Source: Roseburia sp. CAG:10041_57
GTDB taxonomy: Bacteria > Bacillota > Clostridia > Lachnospirales > Lachnospiraceae
DNA: 33,708 nucleotides
Reading direction: 5' to 3'
NCBI GenBank assembly: GCA_001916965.1
Contig: MNTL01000071.1
Location: forward strand, 1 to 33,708
Part shown: piece after piece, positions 1 to 7,302 of the stretch
How the letters are laid out: every line of letters starts with the position of its first letter
Position numbering within the stretch: the stretch's first letter is position 1
The notes under the pieces: generated by a model
What the model saw: the letters and a program-made list of their open reading frames with translations, nothing else
Databases searched by the model: none
Told to the model about the DNA's origin: nothing
Translations under genes and position numbers: made by a program

Positions 1-573
1 CGAAGATGCTGTACCTTTTCCTGCAAGGACACGTCCGTTCCTATCCAGAATTTCTCCTCGTTCTGCCTGTGTAGTGGAAACTCTTACTTTATCTGTAGAA
101 GTTAGATTCCGAAAAATCATGGAATCATCCCAAACCAACTTATATCTTTCTTCGTCTTTTAGGAAAAGTGCTTCATTCTCAAAGCTGATAGTTCCTGCAA
201 CTGTATCGAAAGAAGTCTGGTAGGTTACCGTCATTTGCTCCTCGTCATATGCAATAATCTGAACAGCCATATTCTGGACTTCTATACCTTCATAAATAGC
301 TGAGTTGCGTTTTATGAAATCCTCCTGACTGATACTTCCCGATGCCTCAACGTGCAACATCGCATACATTTCTTCATATTCCTTTTTGGGGATATGATCC
401 ATGTACTCCACCAGAAGTTCTTCCGGTGTCCTCCAGGCATTTTCCTTTGTTGCCAACATTCCTGCCACGCATACCGCAGAAATTACCGCAGCTATTCCTA
501 TAACAGCAATCGCAATCCATAGGAGCCTGCTTCTTGTTTTCTTTCGCTTGTTTCTGCTTTTTCCTTTCTTCAT
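1..573 (-). CDS. MecA-like class B penicillin-binding protein (5' part; runs off the left edge)
   Basis: Reading the minus strand from ATG 573 gives 191 codons without a stop, continuing past base 1. The protein has a basic cytoplasmic start (MKKGKSRNKRKKTRSR) and one transmembrane helix at about residues 17-36. An NTF2-like MecA_N-type region follows (about 40-150: PEELLVEYMDHI, YEEMYAML, QEDFIKRNSAIYEGIE, MTVTYQTSFDTVAGTI). Next comes the class B PBP hallmark TTQAERGEILDRNGRVLAG. The family comprises low-affinity D,D-transpeptidases that cross-link peptidoglycan outside the membrane; the catalytic domain lies outside the window. ATG 573 has no good ribosome-binding site, and an in-frame TTG at 612 would add 13 residues. 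A 9-codon reading frame from ATG 599 ends in a TGA overlapping ATG 573 (ATGA), so coupled translation is possible. Three BlaI/MecI-like operators and a promoter lie upstream. Family assignment is confident; beta-lactam inducibility is inference. Confidence 0.85.
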   Translation of the reverse strand, partial: MKKGKSRNKRKKTRSRLLWIAIAVIGIAAVISAVCVAGMLATKENAWRTPEELLVEYMDHIPKKEYEEMYAMLHVEASGSISQEDFIKRNSAIYEGIEVQNMAVQIIAYDEEQMTVTYQTSFDTVAGTISFENEALFLKDEERYKLVWDDSMIFRNLTSTDKVRVSTTQAERGEILDRNGRVLAGKGTASS

Positions 574-634
574 ATTATTTTCATTGCTGATATGGTCATA
601 TTCTATTTTCAATGTACACTATATCTTCAAAATA

Positions 635-646
635 TTACATTCGTAA
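635..646 (-). promoter_or_regulatory. BlaI/MecI-like operator copy 1
   Basis: Plus-strand TTACATTCGTAA (minus strand AAATCTTACGAATGTAATA), the copy closest to the PBP start. Centre-to-centre distances to copies 2 and 3 are 74 and 138 bp. The three copies agree over about 19 bp except for the two central bases. Confidence 0.5.
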
Positions 647-708
647 GATTTTGAAATAAAAAATTTCTATTTGCTGGGTATATCGTACTATGCATTCCTC
701 CTTTTTTA

Positions 709-720
709 TTACATGCGTAA
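709..720 (-). promoter_or_regulatory. BlaI/MecI-like operator copy 2
   Basis: Plus-strand TTACATGCGTAA with the same flanks as copies 1 and 3 (minus strand AAATCTTACGCATGTAATA). A possible -10 (TAATAA) is embedded, with a TTGCTG box 16 bp upstream, so this copy could carry its own weak promoter. It lies within the predicted transcribed leader of the PBP gene. Confidence 0.5.
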
Positions 721-769
721 GATTTCGCAGCAAAAAAATTTCGTCCGTAATCCTGCTGGACTTGTGTAA

Positions 770-798
770 ATATTACATCAGTAAGATTTATAAGTCAA
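770..798 (-). promoter_or_regulatory. Promoter of the PBP gene
   Basis: On the minus strand, TTGACT (793-798) is separated by exactly 17 bp from TAATAT (770-775). Transcription would start near 763, leaving a leader of about 190 nt before ATG 573. Operator copy 3 (773-784) covers part of the spacer and most of the -10 box, the expected geometry for repression. Confidence 0.6.
773..784 (-). promoter_or_regulatory. BlaI/MecI-like operator copy 3 (overlaps -10)
   Basis: Plus-strand TTACATCAGTAA, an inverted repeat TTAC-N4-GTAA, sits inside a longer conserved unit that reads AAATCTTACNNATGTAATA on the minus strand. It resembles the TACA-N2-TGTA dyad bound by BlaI/MecI repressors, with one position of the right half differing. 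It overlaps the -10 box. Confidence 0.55.
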
Positions 799-1108
799 GT
801 TATCTTTATACAAAAAGGCTCCTGCCGGGAGGTATCATACATTTTCACAAAAGTGATACCTTTTAGCAAAAGCCTATTATTCAGCAGAGTCTCAAAACAC
901 CCCTCTGCTACGATATTCAAATGATTCATTCATAAGGCTACAAAACACACATCCATTTTTGCTCCTTAATATCCCACAAACCGCAGAAAATCAAGGTTTC
1001 CTTGAAAGCAGACAGACGGTTTCTTTGATTTTATACTGCATAGCGAAAGTATGCAATATATTTTCAAAGTGGGGTATAAGATTTACCCCCGTAAAATAAC
1101 TACCCCTT
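785..1108. other. Non-coding stretch with several hairpins between the PBP promoter and the next gene
   Basis: No convincing gene is seen on either strand. Visible inverted repeats are GGTATCA (831-837) with TGATACC (854-860), enclosed by AGGCT (816-820) with AGCCT (871-875); AAAATCAA (987-994) with TTGATTTT (1025-1032); TGCATA (1037-1042) with TATGCA (1050-1055); and GGGGTA (1071-1076) with TACCCC (1084-1089). The last could end transcription of the minus-strand gene that stops at 1109, but it lacks a clear U-tract. Confidence 0.35.
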
Positions 1109-2131
1109 CTAATCAATAGTTGCTATTATTCGATTTTTTAATCTTTCCGGAATTTCTTCCTCTGTTTCCCAAATGATTGTATTCTTTTGTGCTATGTCAA
1201 AATGTAGCCGCACATCCTTTTTACATAATTGGATCACTGGCTTTCCTAAGCCCATCGCATATCCTTCTTCAAAGTACGCTCCATTATTTTGATGCGACAA
1301 ATCTACCACAACAAATTTACTATCTCTTATGTATTTTAATAACTCTGGAGTTATAAAATCATTATGTTCTACTTCATCAATAAAAATTGCTACATAGCCA
1401 GCTGACATTATACCTTGGCGTATCATTTCTCTGAGTTTTTTTGTATCATCTCCAAATTTCATGGCAACTAAAACATTTTTACCATTTGCAGTATTCTTCT
1501 GAATAGCATCTACTCTGGCATAACCTTCTGGTGATAATGTGATAGGTCGATCATTTTCTCCACCATTCCATGACTGTGGTGATAAGATGTAATTCCTATC
1601 AACTAAAAACTTTATCATATAATTCATCTGTGCCTGTATTGCATCATCAGTTCTCTTTTTATGATTACCATCTTTATAATCGTATCTATCAACAAAAAGG
1701 CAACTGATCATTTCCTCTTTTGGTAGTTTAACATATTCACCCATGTGCCTAATACGAGAATTCAAGTGAAGTAAAATATTATCCACTTTTTCAGCAAAGG
1801 TTTTTGGATACCAGTTTTCTACGTTTTCATTTTCCAATCTGACTGGATGCCCGTGTGTAACATCTCCATGTTCAAAATTTTTCTTGTACTCATCACAGCG
1901 CTCTTTACTCATGGTAGTAAAATATCTGTATTCTTTCATGCTTTCCTTAAATCCATTGTACAGTAGGTATGAACTCAAGTGATTCAAATTGAACTCTGTT
2001 AATTCTGCAAATTGCACATAATACTCATATCTGCCACAAATCGGACATGAATAAAAATATTTGACCGGGTCCATGGAATGTTGCATATATGCTTTAGCTC
2101 CACACACAAAACATGTTCCGTTGCTTTCCAT
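1109..2131 (-). CDS. Zinc-ribbon protein with C-terminal nucleoside 2-deoxyribosyltransferase/TIR-like domain
   Basis: This 340-aa protein starts at ATG 2131, 3 nt after an AGGAGGAGA Shine-Dalgarno; the open frame extends 17 codons upstream, but that part lacks a ribosome-binding site. The N-terminus has a zinc-ribbon pattern, C7-x2-C10 and C29-x2-C32. The middle (about 40-215) is helical and ends in a winged-helix-like LSPEGYARVDAI. Residues about 219-340 look like the nucleoside 2-deoxyribosyltransferase/TIR-like Rossmann fold: NVLVAMKFGDD, IFIDEVEHNDFI, KFVVVDLSHQNNGAYFEEGYAMGLGKPVI in pieces, and LHFDI. The glutamates at 288-289 in AYFEEGYA sit where such domains keep the catalytic acid. 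Proteins with this C-terminal domain cleave N-glycosidic bonds, including NAD in defence effectors; that role here is inference. It appears to be a single-gene unit between rlmD and the PBP gene. No partner gene is seen. Confidence 0.7.
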   Translation of the reverse strand: MESNGTCFVCGAKAYMQHSMDPVKYFYSCPICGRYEYYVQFAELTEFNLNHLSSYLLYNGFKESMKEYRYFTTMSKERCDEYKKNFEHGDVTHGHPVRLENENVENWYPKTFAEKVDNILLHLNSRIRHMGEYVKLPKEEMISCLFVDRYDYKDGNHKKRTDDAIQAQMNYMIKFLVDRNYILSPQSWNGGENDRPITLSPEGYARVDAIQKNTANGKNVLVAMKFGDDTKKLREMIRQGIMSAGYVAIFIDEVEHNDFITPELLKYIRDSKFVVVDLSHQNNGAYFEEGYAMGLGKPVIQLCKKDVRLHFDIAQKNTIIWETEEEIPERLKNRIIATID

Positions 2132-2301
2132 TTGCTCTCCTCCTAACGTCTTCACTTTTGCGAAAAAGTATCCTTTCGCCAAAATGTGTATTTCTTATTC
2201 CCAAAAGCCTATCCCCTGGGGTAAAACTCCAGTTATATCATCACTCTATGGAAACAGAAACACACATCTATTTTATTCCCAAAATGGCGAAATCCTTTGA
2301 T

Positions 2302-3723
2302 TTATTGGGCTTTTCTCGACAGAAGGCAGACCGTCTCCACATGCCCAGTTCCCGGGAATTGATCAATGGCAACAACTCTTTCCATGCGATATCCCTGTTC
2401 GATCATGATATCGAGATCTCTGGCAAGACTGGTTGGCTTACAGCTGATATATACGATTCTGTCTACCTGATAATCTATGATGTGCTGCAATGCCTTAGGG
2501 TGGATTCCGTCACGCGGCGGATCAAGTACTATGAAATCTGGTTTTTCTTTGATATCACCAATGACTTTTAATACGTCACCTGCTATGAATTCACAGTTGT
2601 TCAGGTTATTGAGCTTGGCATTTTCTCTGGCTGCCTTTACTGCCTCTTCAACGATTTCCACACCGATGACCCTACCTGCCACAGGAGCAAGCAACTGAGC
2701 AATCGTTCCTGTTCCACTGTACAGGTCAAAGACTGTCTTATCATTCCTGCCATCGTCAGAGATATCTCCCAGGAATTCTCTTGCCGTCTCGTAGAGAACT
2801 TCTGCCCCCAGGCTGTTTGTCTGGAAGAAGGAAAACTGTGATATCTTAAACTTTAATCCAAGAAGCTCTTCATAGAAGTAATCCTGTCCGTATAGTAATA
2901 CGGTCTCATCACTCTGTACAACATCAGCTACAGAATCATTTTTTGTATGAAGAACGCCTGTTATTTTACCTTGTAATGGCAATGCAAGAAGCGCATCCAC
3001 ATATGGCTGCAGATCCTGTTCTTCCTGAGTTGTAGTAATCAAGGCAATGAGGATTTCGCCTGTCTTCTGTGCCTTACGCACCAGTAAATGACGAAGATAT
3101 CCTTCATGTCTCATTCTATGATAATATGAAGTACCTTTTTGTGTGAAGTAATCTAATGTGGTGTTTAATATCTTACGATAATCCTCATCCACCAGCTGAC
3201 ACTCTCTGACAGATACAATATCATAGAAGCTTCCTCTCTTGTGCATGCCCAATGATAATGGTCCGTCCTTGACCTCATCTCCAAAGGAAAATTCCATTTT
3301 GTTACGATATGCACTCTGTACCGGGCTGCCCTTGATTCCTTCAAAGATGTGATTAACATATTCATCTGTCAGCTCTGCTTCTCCATCAAGAAGTGCCTGT
3401 TTTGCAAAAACGGGTGTCAGAAGCTTTCTGACCTGCCCTTTCTTTAACTCTAGCTGTTTATCATAAGGTAAGGTCTGGTATGCACAACCGCCACATACAC
3501 CAAAATGAGGACAGACACTTGGAATTTCATAAGGTGCATTTTCCAGAACATCCAATAAACGTCCTTCTGCTTTACCCTTTCGTTTTTTGGTTATCATGAA
3601 AGATATTTTCTGTCCAGGAAGTACATTTTTAACTACTACCTTTTCATCTTCGCAGCTCAATACTCCTTTATTAGGGAAATCAAGTCGTTCCACATATCCT
3701 TCACATATCTGTCCTTTTTTCAT
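2302..3723 (-). CDS. rlmD: 23S rRNA (uracil-5-)-methyltransferase, RlmD/RumA family
   Basis: This 473-aa protein methylates C5 of a uridine in 23S rRNA using S-adenosylmethionine. It opens with a TRAM RNA-binding domain (about 1-60). The iron-sulfur cysteines follow, C71, C77 and C80 in CPHFGVCGGC. The C-terminal Rossmann methyltransferase has the SAM-binding motif DLYSGTGTIAQLLA, the DPPRDG motif, the catalytic nucleophile C428 in YISCKPTSLARD and the general base E463 in GHVETVCLL. Length and all key residues are normal for the family. In Firmicutes such enzymes may modify one or two positions (RlmCD type), and sequence alone does not tell which. The start at ATG 3723 has only a weak upstream AAAGG. 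It stands alone, with the repeat array just upstream. Confidence 0.95.
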   Translation of the reverse strand: MKKGQICEGYVERLDFPNKGVLSCEDEKVVVKNVLPGQKISFMITKKRKGKAEGRLLDVLENAPYEIPSVCPHFGVCGGCAYQTLPYDKQLELKKGQVRKLLTPVFAKQALLDGEAELTDEYVNHIFEGIKGSPVQSAYRNKMEFSFGDEVKDGPLSLGMHKRGSFYDIVSVRECQLVDEDYRKILNTTLDYFTQKGTSYYHRMRHEGYLRHLLVRKAQKTGEILIALITTTQEEQDLQPYVDALLALPLQGKITGVLHTKNDSVADVVQSDETVLLYGQDYFYEELLGLKFKISQFSFFQTNSLGAEVLYETAREFLGDISDDGRNDKTVFDLYSGTGTIAQLLAPVAGRVIGVEIVEEAVKAARENAKLNNLNNCEFIAGDVLKVIGDIKEKPDFIVLDPPRDGIHPKALQHIIDYQVDRIVYISCKPTSLARDLDIMIEQGYRMERVVAIDQFPGTGHVETVCLLSRKAQ

Positions 3724-3760
3724 TCTGATACCTGTACCTTTCTGTATGTCTTACTTCCAC

Positions 3761-4102
3761 TTACCTAAAAATGCGGATAAGCAGCACTTCGCAATCTCGT
3801 TCGCTCAGTCGCATTGCCATTCCTCATCTATTTACCTAAAATGTGAATAAACAGCACTTCGCGATCTTCGTTCGCTCAGTCGCGTTGCCACTCCTCGTCC
3901 AATTACCCTAAAACGTGAATAAGCAGCACTTCGCGATCTCGTTCGCTCAGTCGCATTGCCATTCCTCATCTATTTACCTAAAACGTGAATAAGCAGCACT
4001 TCGCGATCTTCGTTCGCTCAGTCGCGTTGCCACTCCTCGTCCAATTACCCTAAAACGTGAATAAGCAGCACTTCGCGATCTTCGTTCGCTCAGTCGCGTT
4101 GC
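3761..4102. repeat. Tandem array of a 71-bp repeat, 4.8 copies
   Basis: Units begin with TTACC at 3761, 3832, 3903, 3974 and 4045, so the period is 71 bp. Each contains a CGTGAATAAGCAG-like block and the core GCTCAGTCGC. Two subtypes alternate: copies 1 and 3 end GCATTGCCATTCCTCATC, while copies 2 and 4 end GCGTTGCCACTCCTCGTC and have one extra T in ATCTTCG. Copy 5 starts as the second subtype and then changes into a hairpin element. The alternation points to duplication of a 142-bp double unit. No credible protein is encoded. Confidence 0.9.
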
Positions 4103-4177
4103 TCGCCATAGTCATAGAGATAAATTCTCATACAAGTATGAAATTTATCTCTAAGCCCATGGCTCTGCTTATTCACG
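4056..4177. repeat. Hairpin element with 13-bp terminal inverted repeats
   Basis: The element is bounded by CGTGAATAAGCAG (4056-4068) and its exact reverse complement CTGCTTATTCACG (4165-4177). Inside, GCCAT (4105-4109) pairs with ATGGC (4159-4163). A nearly perfect 18-bp stem follows: TAGAGATAAATT (4115-4126) with AATTTATCTCTA (4142-4153), and TCATAC with GTATGA around a 2-nt loop. Its left half is the last unit of the adjacent 71-bp array, so the array may consist of repeated partial copies of this element. Confidence 0.75.
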
Positions 4178-4178
4178 C

Positions 4179-4206
4179 AAAAAGAGGATGCCTGTTGCAG
4201 CATCCC
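4179..4206 (-). terminator. Rho-independent terminator of the small membrane-protein gene
   Basis: On the minus strand GGATGC (4200-4205) and GCATCC (4186-4191) form a stem around an 8-nt loop, followed by TCTTTTT. It lies 20 bp downstream of the stop at 4226. Confidence 0.8.
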
Positions 4207-4225
4207 CTATATCTTCTGCATAATC

Positions 4226-4513
4226 TTATTCTGGCTTCTTCTCTTCCTTCTCAGGCTCTTCGTCCTCGTCATCAAAGAAATCGTCTTCCAGATCATCATC
4301 AAAATCGTCATCGAAATCATCCATGTAATCTGGTGTCAGATAACGGTATACTGCATATGCGATACCAGCAATTACTGCAATGCCGCCCACAATAGCGAGT
4401 ACCCATACCCATACATTAGACTTCTTCTCTTCCTCTTTCTTCTTTAAACAACATGTTCTGCCTAATAAATTCTTCTCCTGAAGAAATTCTACTACATCAT
4501 CCCAGCTCTTCAT
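4226..4513 (-). CDS. Small single-pass membrane protein with a very acidic tail
   Basis: This 95-aa protein starts at ATG 4513, 4 nt after GAAGGGGT; an upstream in-frame ATG at 4552 lacks this site. Residues 1-35 are soluble (MKSWDDVVEFLQEKNLLG and a lysine-rich stretch with two adjacent cysteines). One transmembrane helix follows (VWVWVLAIVGGIAVIAGIAY). The C-terminal ~35 residues are almost entirely Asp and Glu (DDFDDDFDDDLEDDFFDDED), ending in a Glu/Lys mix. I do not recognise a named family. The positive patch before the helix suggests an acidic extracytoplasmic tail. It lies downstream of pcrA with its own terminator, so the two may be co-transcribed. Function unknown. Confidence 0.75.
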   Translation of the reverse strand: MKSWDDVVEFLQEKNLLGRTCCLKKKEEEKKSNVWVWVLAIVGGIAVIAGIAYAVYRYLTPDYMDDFDDDFDDDLEDDFFDDEDEEPEKEEKKPE

Positions 4514-4629
4514 GTTTACCCCTTCTTTCTTTATCATTTCATACAATAACATTATCGTCAGTTGATATCAATATGATAACACTTTTTTGCCTGGTTTACT
4601 ACTCTTTTCTGGAAATTAACAGAAAGTTA

Positions 4630-7140
4630 CTATATTTTTTGCAATTTTGCAAACGCAGCGTACATGATTTTCTGGCCTGCTCCATCGAAAGCAACTGTTA
4701 TTTTATAATCCCTGACATCCTTTTCAACTTTCTGCACTGTTCCATCACCATATTTTATATGGCGTACTCTGTCTCCAACTCCATAGGAAAGCCCTCCCTG
4801 TGTTGTCGGCATGCCCTTGGTAAGTCCATCCAGGGATTTTGCTATATAGGGTTTATTAGCCGCAGGCGTTTCTTTTTTCTTAATCACTGCCTTAGGTCTG
4901 GATACTAATATAGATGCGATATCCTTTGGCTGCTGCTGTTTCATAACAGGTGTTTTGTTAGAAGGAACTGTTGACGTTTTGACAGTTGCTTTCGCTGTCG
5001 GCATTTCCCAGTTATTTTTCTTCACTGCCTGTTCTGCCGCTTCCCAGTTATTCCTTGGCTTATCAAACACATCATCTGACAGAACCGGCTTCTGATATAC
5101 GGTATTGAATCCACTTCCTGCAAATGGTTTAGTCTTAAAATGGCTGCGTTCTCTGGAATCCTCCTCATAATCATCATAGCCCCACTTCTTAGGCACTGGT
5201 AATTTATTGTCCATCAGATTCTCCGGAATCTCTTTTATGAAACGGCTGATTGGATTATACTGTGTTTCGCCGCGCAGCATACGCTGTTTTGCATAAGTAA
5301 TCGTAAGATCATCCTTGGCTCTTGTGATACCTACATAAGCCAGTCGGCGTTCCTCTTCTATCTCTGTTGGATCATCTGATGTAATTGTCATATAACTTGG
5401 GAATACGCCATCTTCCATACCAGCAAGATATACCTGGGAAAATTCCAGACCTTTAGCACTATGCAACGTCATTAACAACACTTTATTATCGTCTTTATCC
5501 ACTCCATCAATATCAGCTACCAGCGCCACTTCTTCCAGAAAAGCTGACAGGGATGCTTCCTCTCCCAGTTCCTCTCGCTCCTGTTCAAAGCTGACCACCT
5601 TGGAGATCAATTCATCAATATTCTGCAGACGGTCTTCTGCGTCATCATCATCTGATTCTTCCAGCTCTTTTGTATACTGCGTCGTTTCAATCACATCTGT
5701 TATTAAATCTTCCAAAGTACCATGCTGCAGCTTTGTGCGGAACATCATGATCATAAGAGCAAAGTTGCGAAGCTTCTCGCCTGCCTTTCCTATAGATGTG
5801 ATCTCATCTATTCTCTGCATGGCCTCAAAGAAGCTGATACCCATATGGTCTGCAAAATCCTGTACCTTATTCACACTTGCTGCTCCGATTCCTCTTCGTG
5901 GCACATTGATGATTCTCTTTACAGCCAGATCATCCTTTCCATTGTCAATCGTTTTCAGATAGGCTAACAGATCCTTGATTTCCTTTCTGGCATAGAAGTT
6001 CACTCCTCCTACTACATCATATGGGATTCCTTCGCTGATGAAACTTTCTTCCAGAAGTCGTGACTGGGCATTGGTTCGATACAGCACTGCACACTGACCG
6101 TAATCACTGGTTCCCTGATATTTTTTTGATTTAATATCGCTTGCTATGTATTCAGCTTCATCATATGCATTGTCAAAAGGTCTGAAATGGATTCTGTTTC
6201 CACTTCCTCTGTCTGTCCACAATGCCTTGTCTTTTCTTCCAATATTATTATGGATCACATTGTTAGCAGCATCCAGAATATTCTGCGTAGAACGATAATT
6301 CTGCTCCAGCTTAATGACTTCAGCATCCGGGTATACTTTCTCAAAATCAAGAATATTGCGGATATTCGCTCCTCTGAATTTGTAAATAGACTGGTCATCA
6401 TCACCTACAACACACAGATTACGGTTTCTCTGGGCAAGAAGACGTATCAGCTCGAACTGGGCTGTATTCGTATCCTGATACTCGTCCACCATAATATACA
6501 GGAAACGGTTCTGATAATTCTCCAATACTTCCGGGCATGCTTTGAACAACTCTACCGTTTTTACAATGATATCATCAAAATCCAGTGCATTATTCTTTTT
6601 TAATAACATCTGATATTCTTTATATGCATTTGCAATTTTACGCTTGTTAAAATCTCCCATTGCTGACATTTCATAATCGAGCGGTGAGATCAGATTATCT
6701 TTTGCAGAAGATATTGCTCCCAGAATTGTCTTTTCCTTCAGCTGCTTGGTGTCAATATCCAGCTTCTTACACACTTCCTTCATGACACTCTTCTGGTCAT
6801 CCGTGTCATAGATTGTAAAACTGGTATCATACCCAAGTCTGTCAATATGTCTTCGAAGTATTCTGACACAGGTGGAATGGAATGTTGCTACCCAGATGCT
6901 CTCTGAACCATATCCCACAATATCATCAACACGTTGACGCATCTCTCCTGCTGCTTTATTGGTAAAGGTAATTGCCATGATATTCCATGGATTAACACCT
7001 GTATTCTCTATCAGATAAGCAATTCTCCTGGTCAGTACGCTTGTCTTGCCTGAACCAGCGCCAGCCAAGATCAGAACCGGACCCTGAGTAGTGAATACGC
7101 CTTTCTTCTGTTGTTCATTCAGTGAATCATAGATACTCAT
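4630..7140 (-). CDS. pcrA: ATP-dependent DNA helicase PcrA/UvrD
   Basis: This 836-aa superfamily 1A 3'-5' helicase is used in nucleotide-excision repair, removal of recombinase filaments and plasmid replication. Motif I is AGAGSGKT (residues 26-33), motif II DEYQDTN, motif III region VVGDDDQSIYKFRGA, motif IV LEQNYRST, motif V TLHSAKGLEF and motif VI VGITRAKDDL. The C-terminus (about 700-836) has the variable linker and ends in a Tudor-like fold (GVGDRVRHIKYGDGTV) that binds RNA polymerase in PcrA. Length is slightly above that of Bacillus PcrA. ATG 7140 has a GGGAG site about 7 nt upstream. An inverted repeat GATGCT-TACA-AGCATC (7172-7187) lies in the upstream region; its role is unknown. 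Confidence 0.97.
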   Translation of the reverse strand: MSIYDSLNEQQKKGVFTTQGPVLILAGAGSGKTSVLTRRIAYLIENTGVNPWNIMAITFTNKAAGEMRQRVDDIVGYGSESIWVATFHSTCVRILRRHIDRLGYDTSFTIYDTDDQKSVMKEVCKKLDIDTKQLKEKTILGAISSAKDNLISPLDYEMSAMGDFNKRKIANAYKEYQMLLKKNNALDFDDIIVKTVELFKACPEVLENYQNRFLYIMVDEYQDTNTAQFELIRLLAQRNRNLCVVGDDDQSIYKFRGANIRNILDFEKVYPDAEVIKLEQNYRSTQNILDAANNVIHNNIGRKDKALWTDRGSGNRIHFRPFDNAYDEAEYIASDIKSKKYQGTSDYGQCAVLYRTNAQSRLLEESFISEGIPYDVVGGVNFYARKEIKDLLAYLKTIDNGKDDLAVKRIINVPRRGIGAASVNKVQDFADHMGISFFEAMQRIDEITSIGKAGEKLRNFALMIMMFRTKLQHGTLEDLITDVIETTQYTKELEESDDDDAEDRLQNIDELISKVVSFEQEREELGEEASLSAFLEEVALVADIDGVDKDDNKVLLMTLHSAKGLEFSQVYLAGMEDGVFPSYMTITSDDPTEIEEERRLAYVGITRAKDDLTITYAKQRMLRGETQYNPISRFIKEIPENLMDNKLPVPKKWGYDDYEEDSRERSHFKTKPFAGSGFNTVYQKPVLSDDVFDKPRNNWEAAEQAVKKNNWEMPTAKATVKTSTVPSNKTPVMKQQQPKDIASILVSRPKAVIKKKETPAANKPYIAKSLDGLTKGMPTTQGGLSYGVGDRVRHIKYGDGTVQKVEKDVRDYKITVAFDGAGQKIMYAAFAKLQKI

Positions 7141-7302
7141 GACATTCTCCCTTTATTTTGTATAATAGACTGATGCTTACAAGCATCTTAACCCAGTATA
7201 CCAAAAATACATTCGATTGCAAACACCTAAAATCAAATATCTATGCACATCCTGTTTTCTTTTGGCATACACTAACCTAAAATCTCTTTCTATGGTGGTT
7301 CT

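Noticed and set aside
627..695. 22-codon open frame (MHSTIYPANR...) after a strong AAGGAGG inside the PBP leader
   Set aside because: Only one base separates the ribosome-binding site from the ATG, the frame ends within the leader, and the peptide has no recognisable feature. A leader peptide cannot be excluded but is not supported.
2160..2292. Inverted pieces TTTCGCCA (2174-2181) and TGGCGAAA (2285-2292), and near-direct TTATTCCCAAAA repeats
   Set aside because: Arms are short and the inner matches are unequally spaced, so no coherent element can be drawn. The small hairpin GCGAAA/TTTCGC in the leader of the 1109-2131 gene is too weak to call.
3761..4102. Possible CRISPR array
   Set aside because: Units are contiguous 71-bp repeats without unique spacers, and no cas genes are present.
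4057..4395. 112-codon plus-strand frame across the repeat and small membrane-protein gene
   Set aside because: It is antisense to a well-supported gene with a terminator and ribosome-binding site, and its composition (His/Arg/Leu-rich) is typical of a shadow frame.
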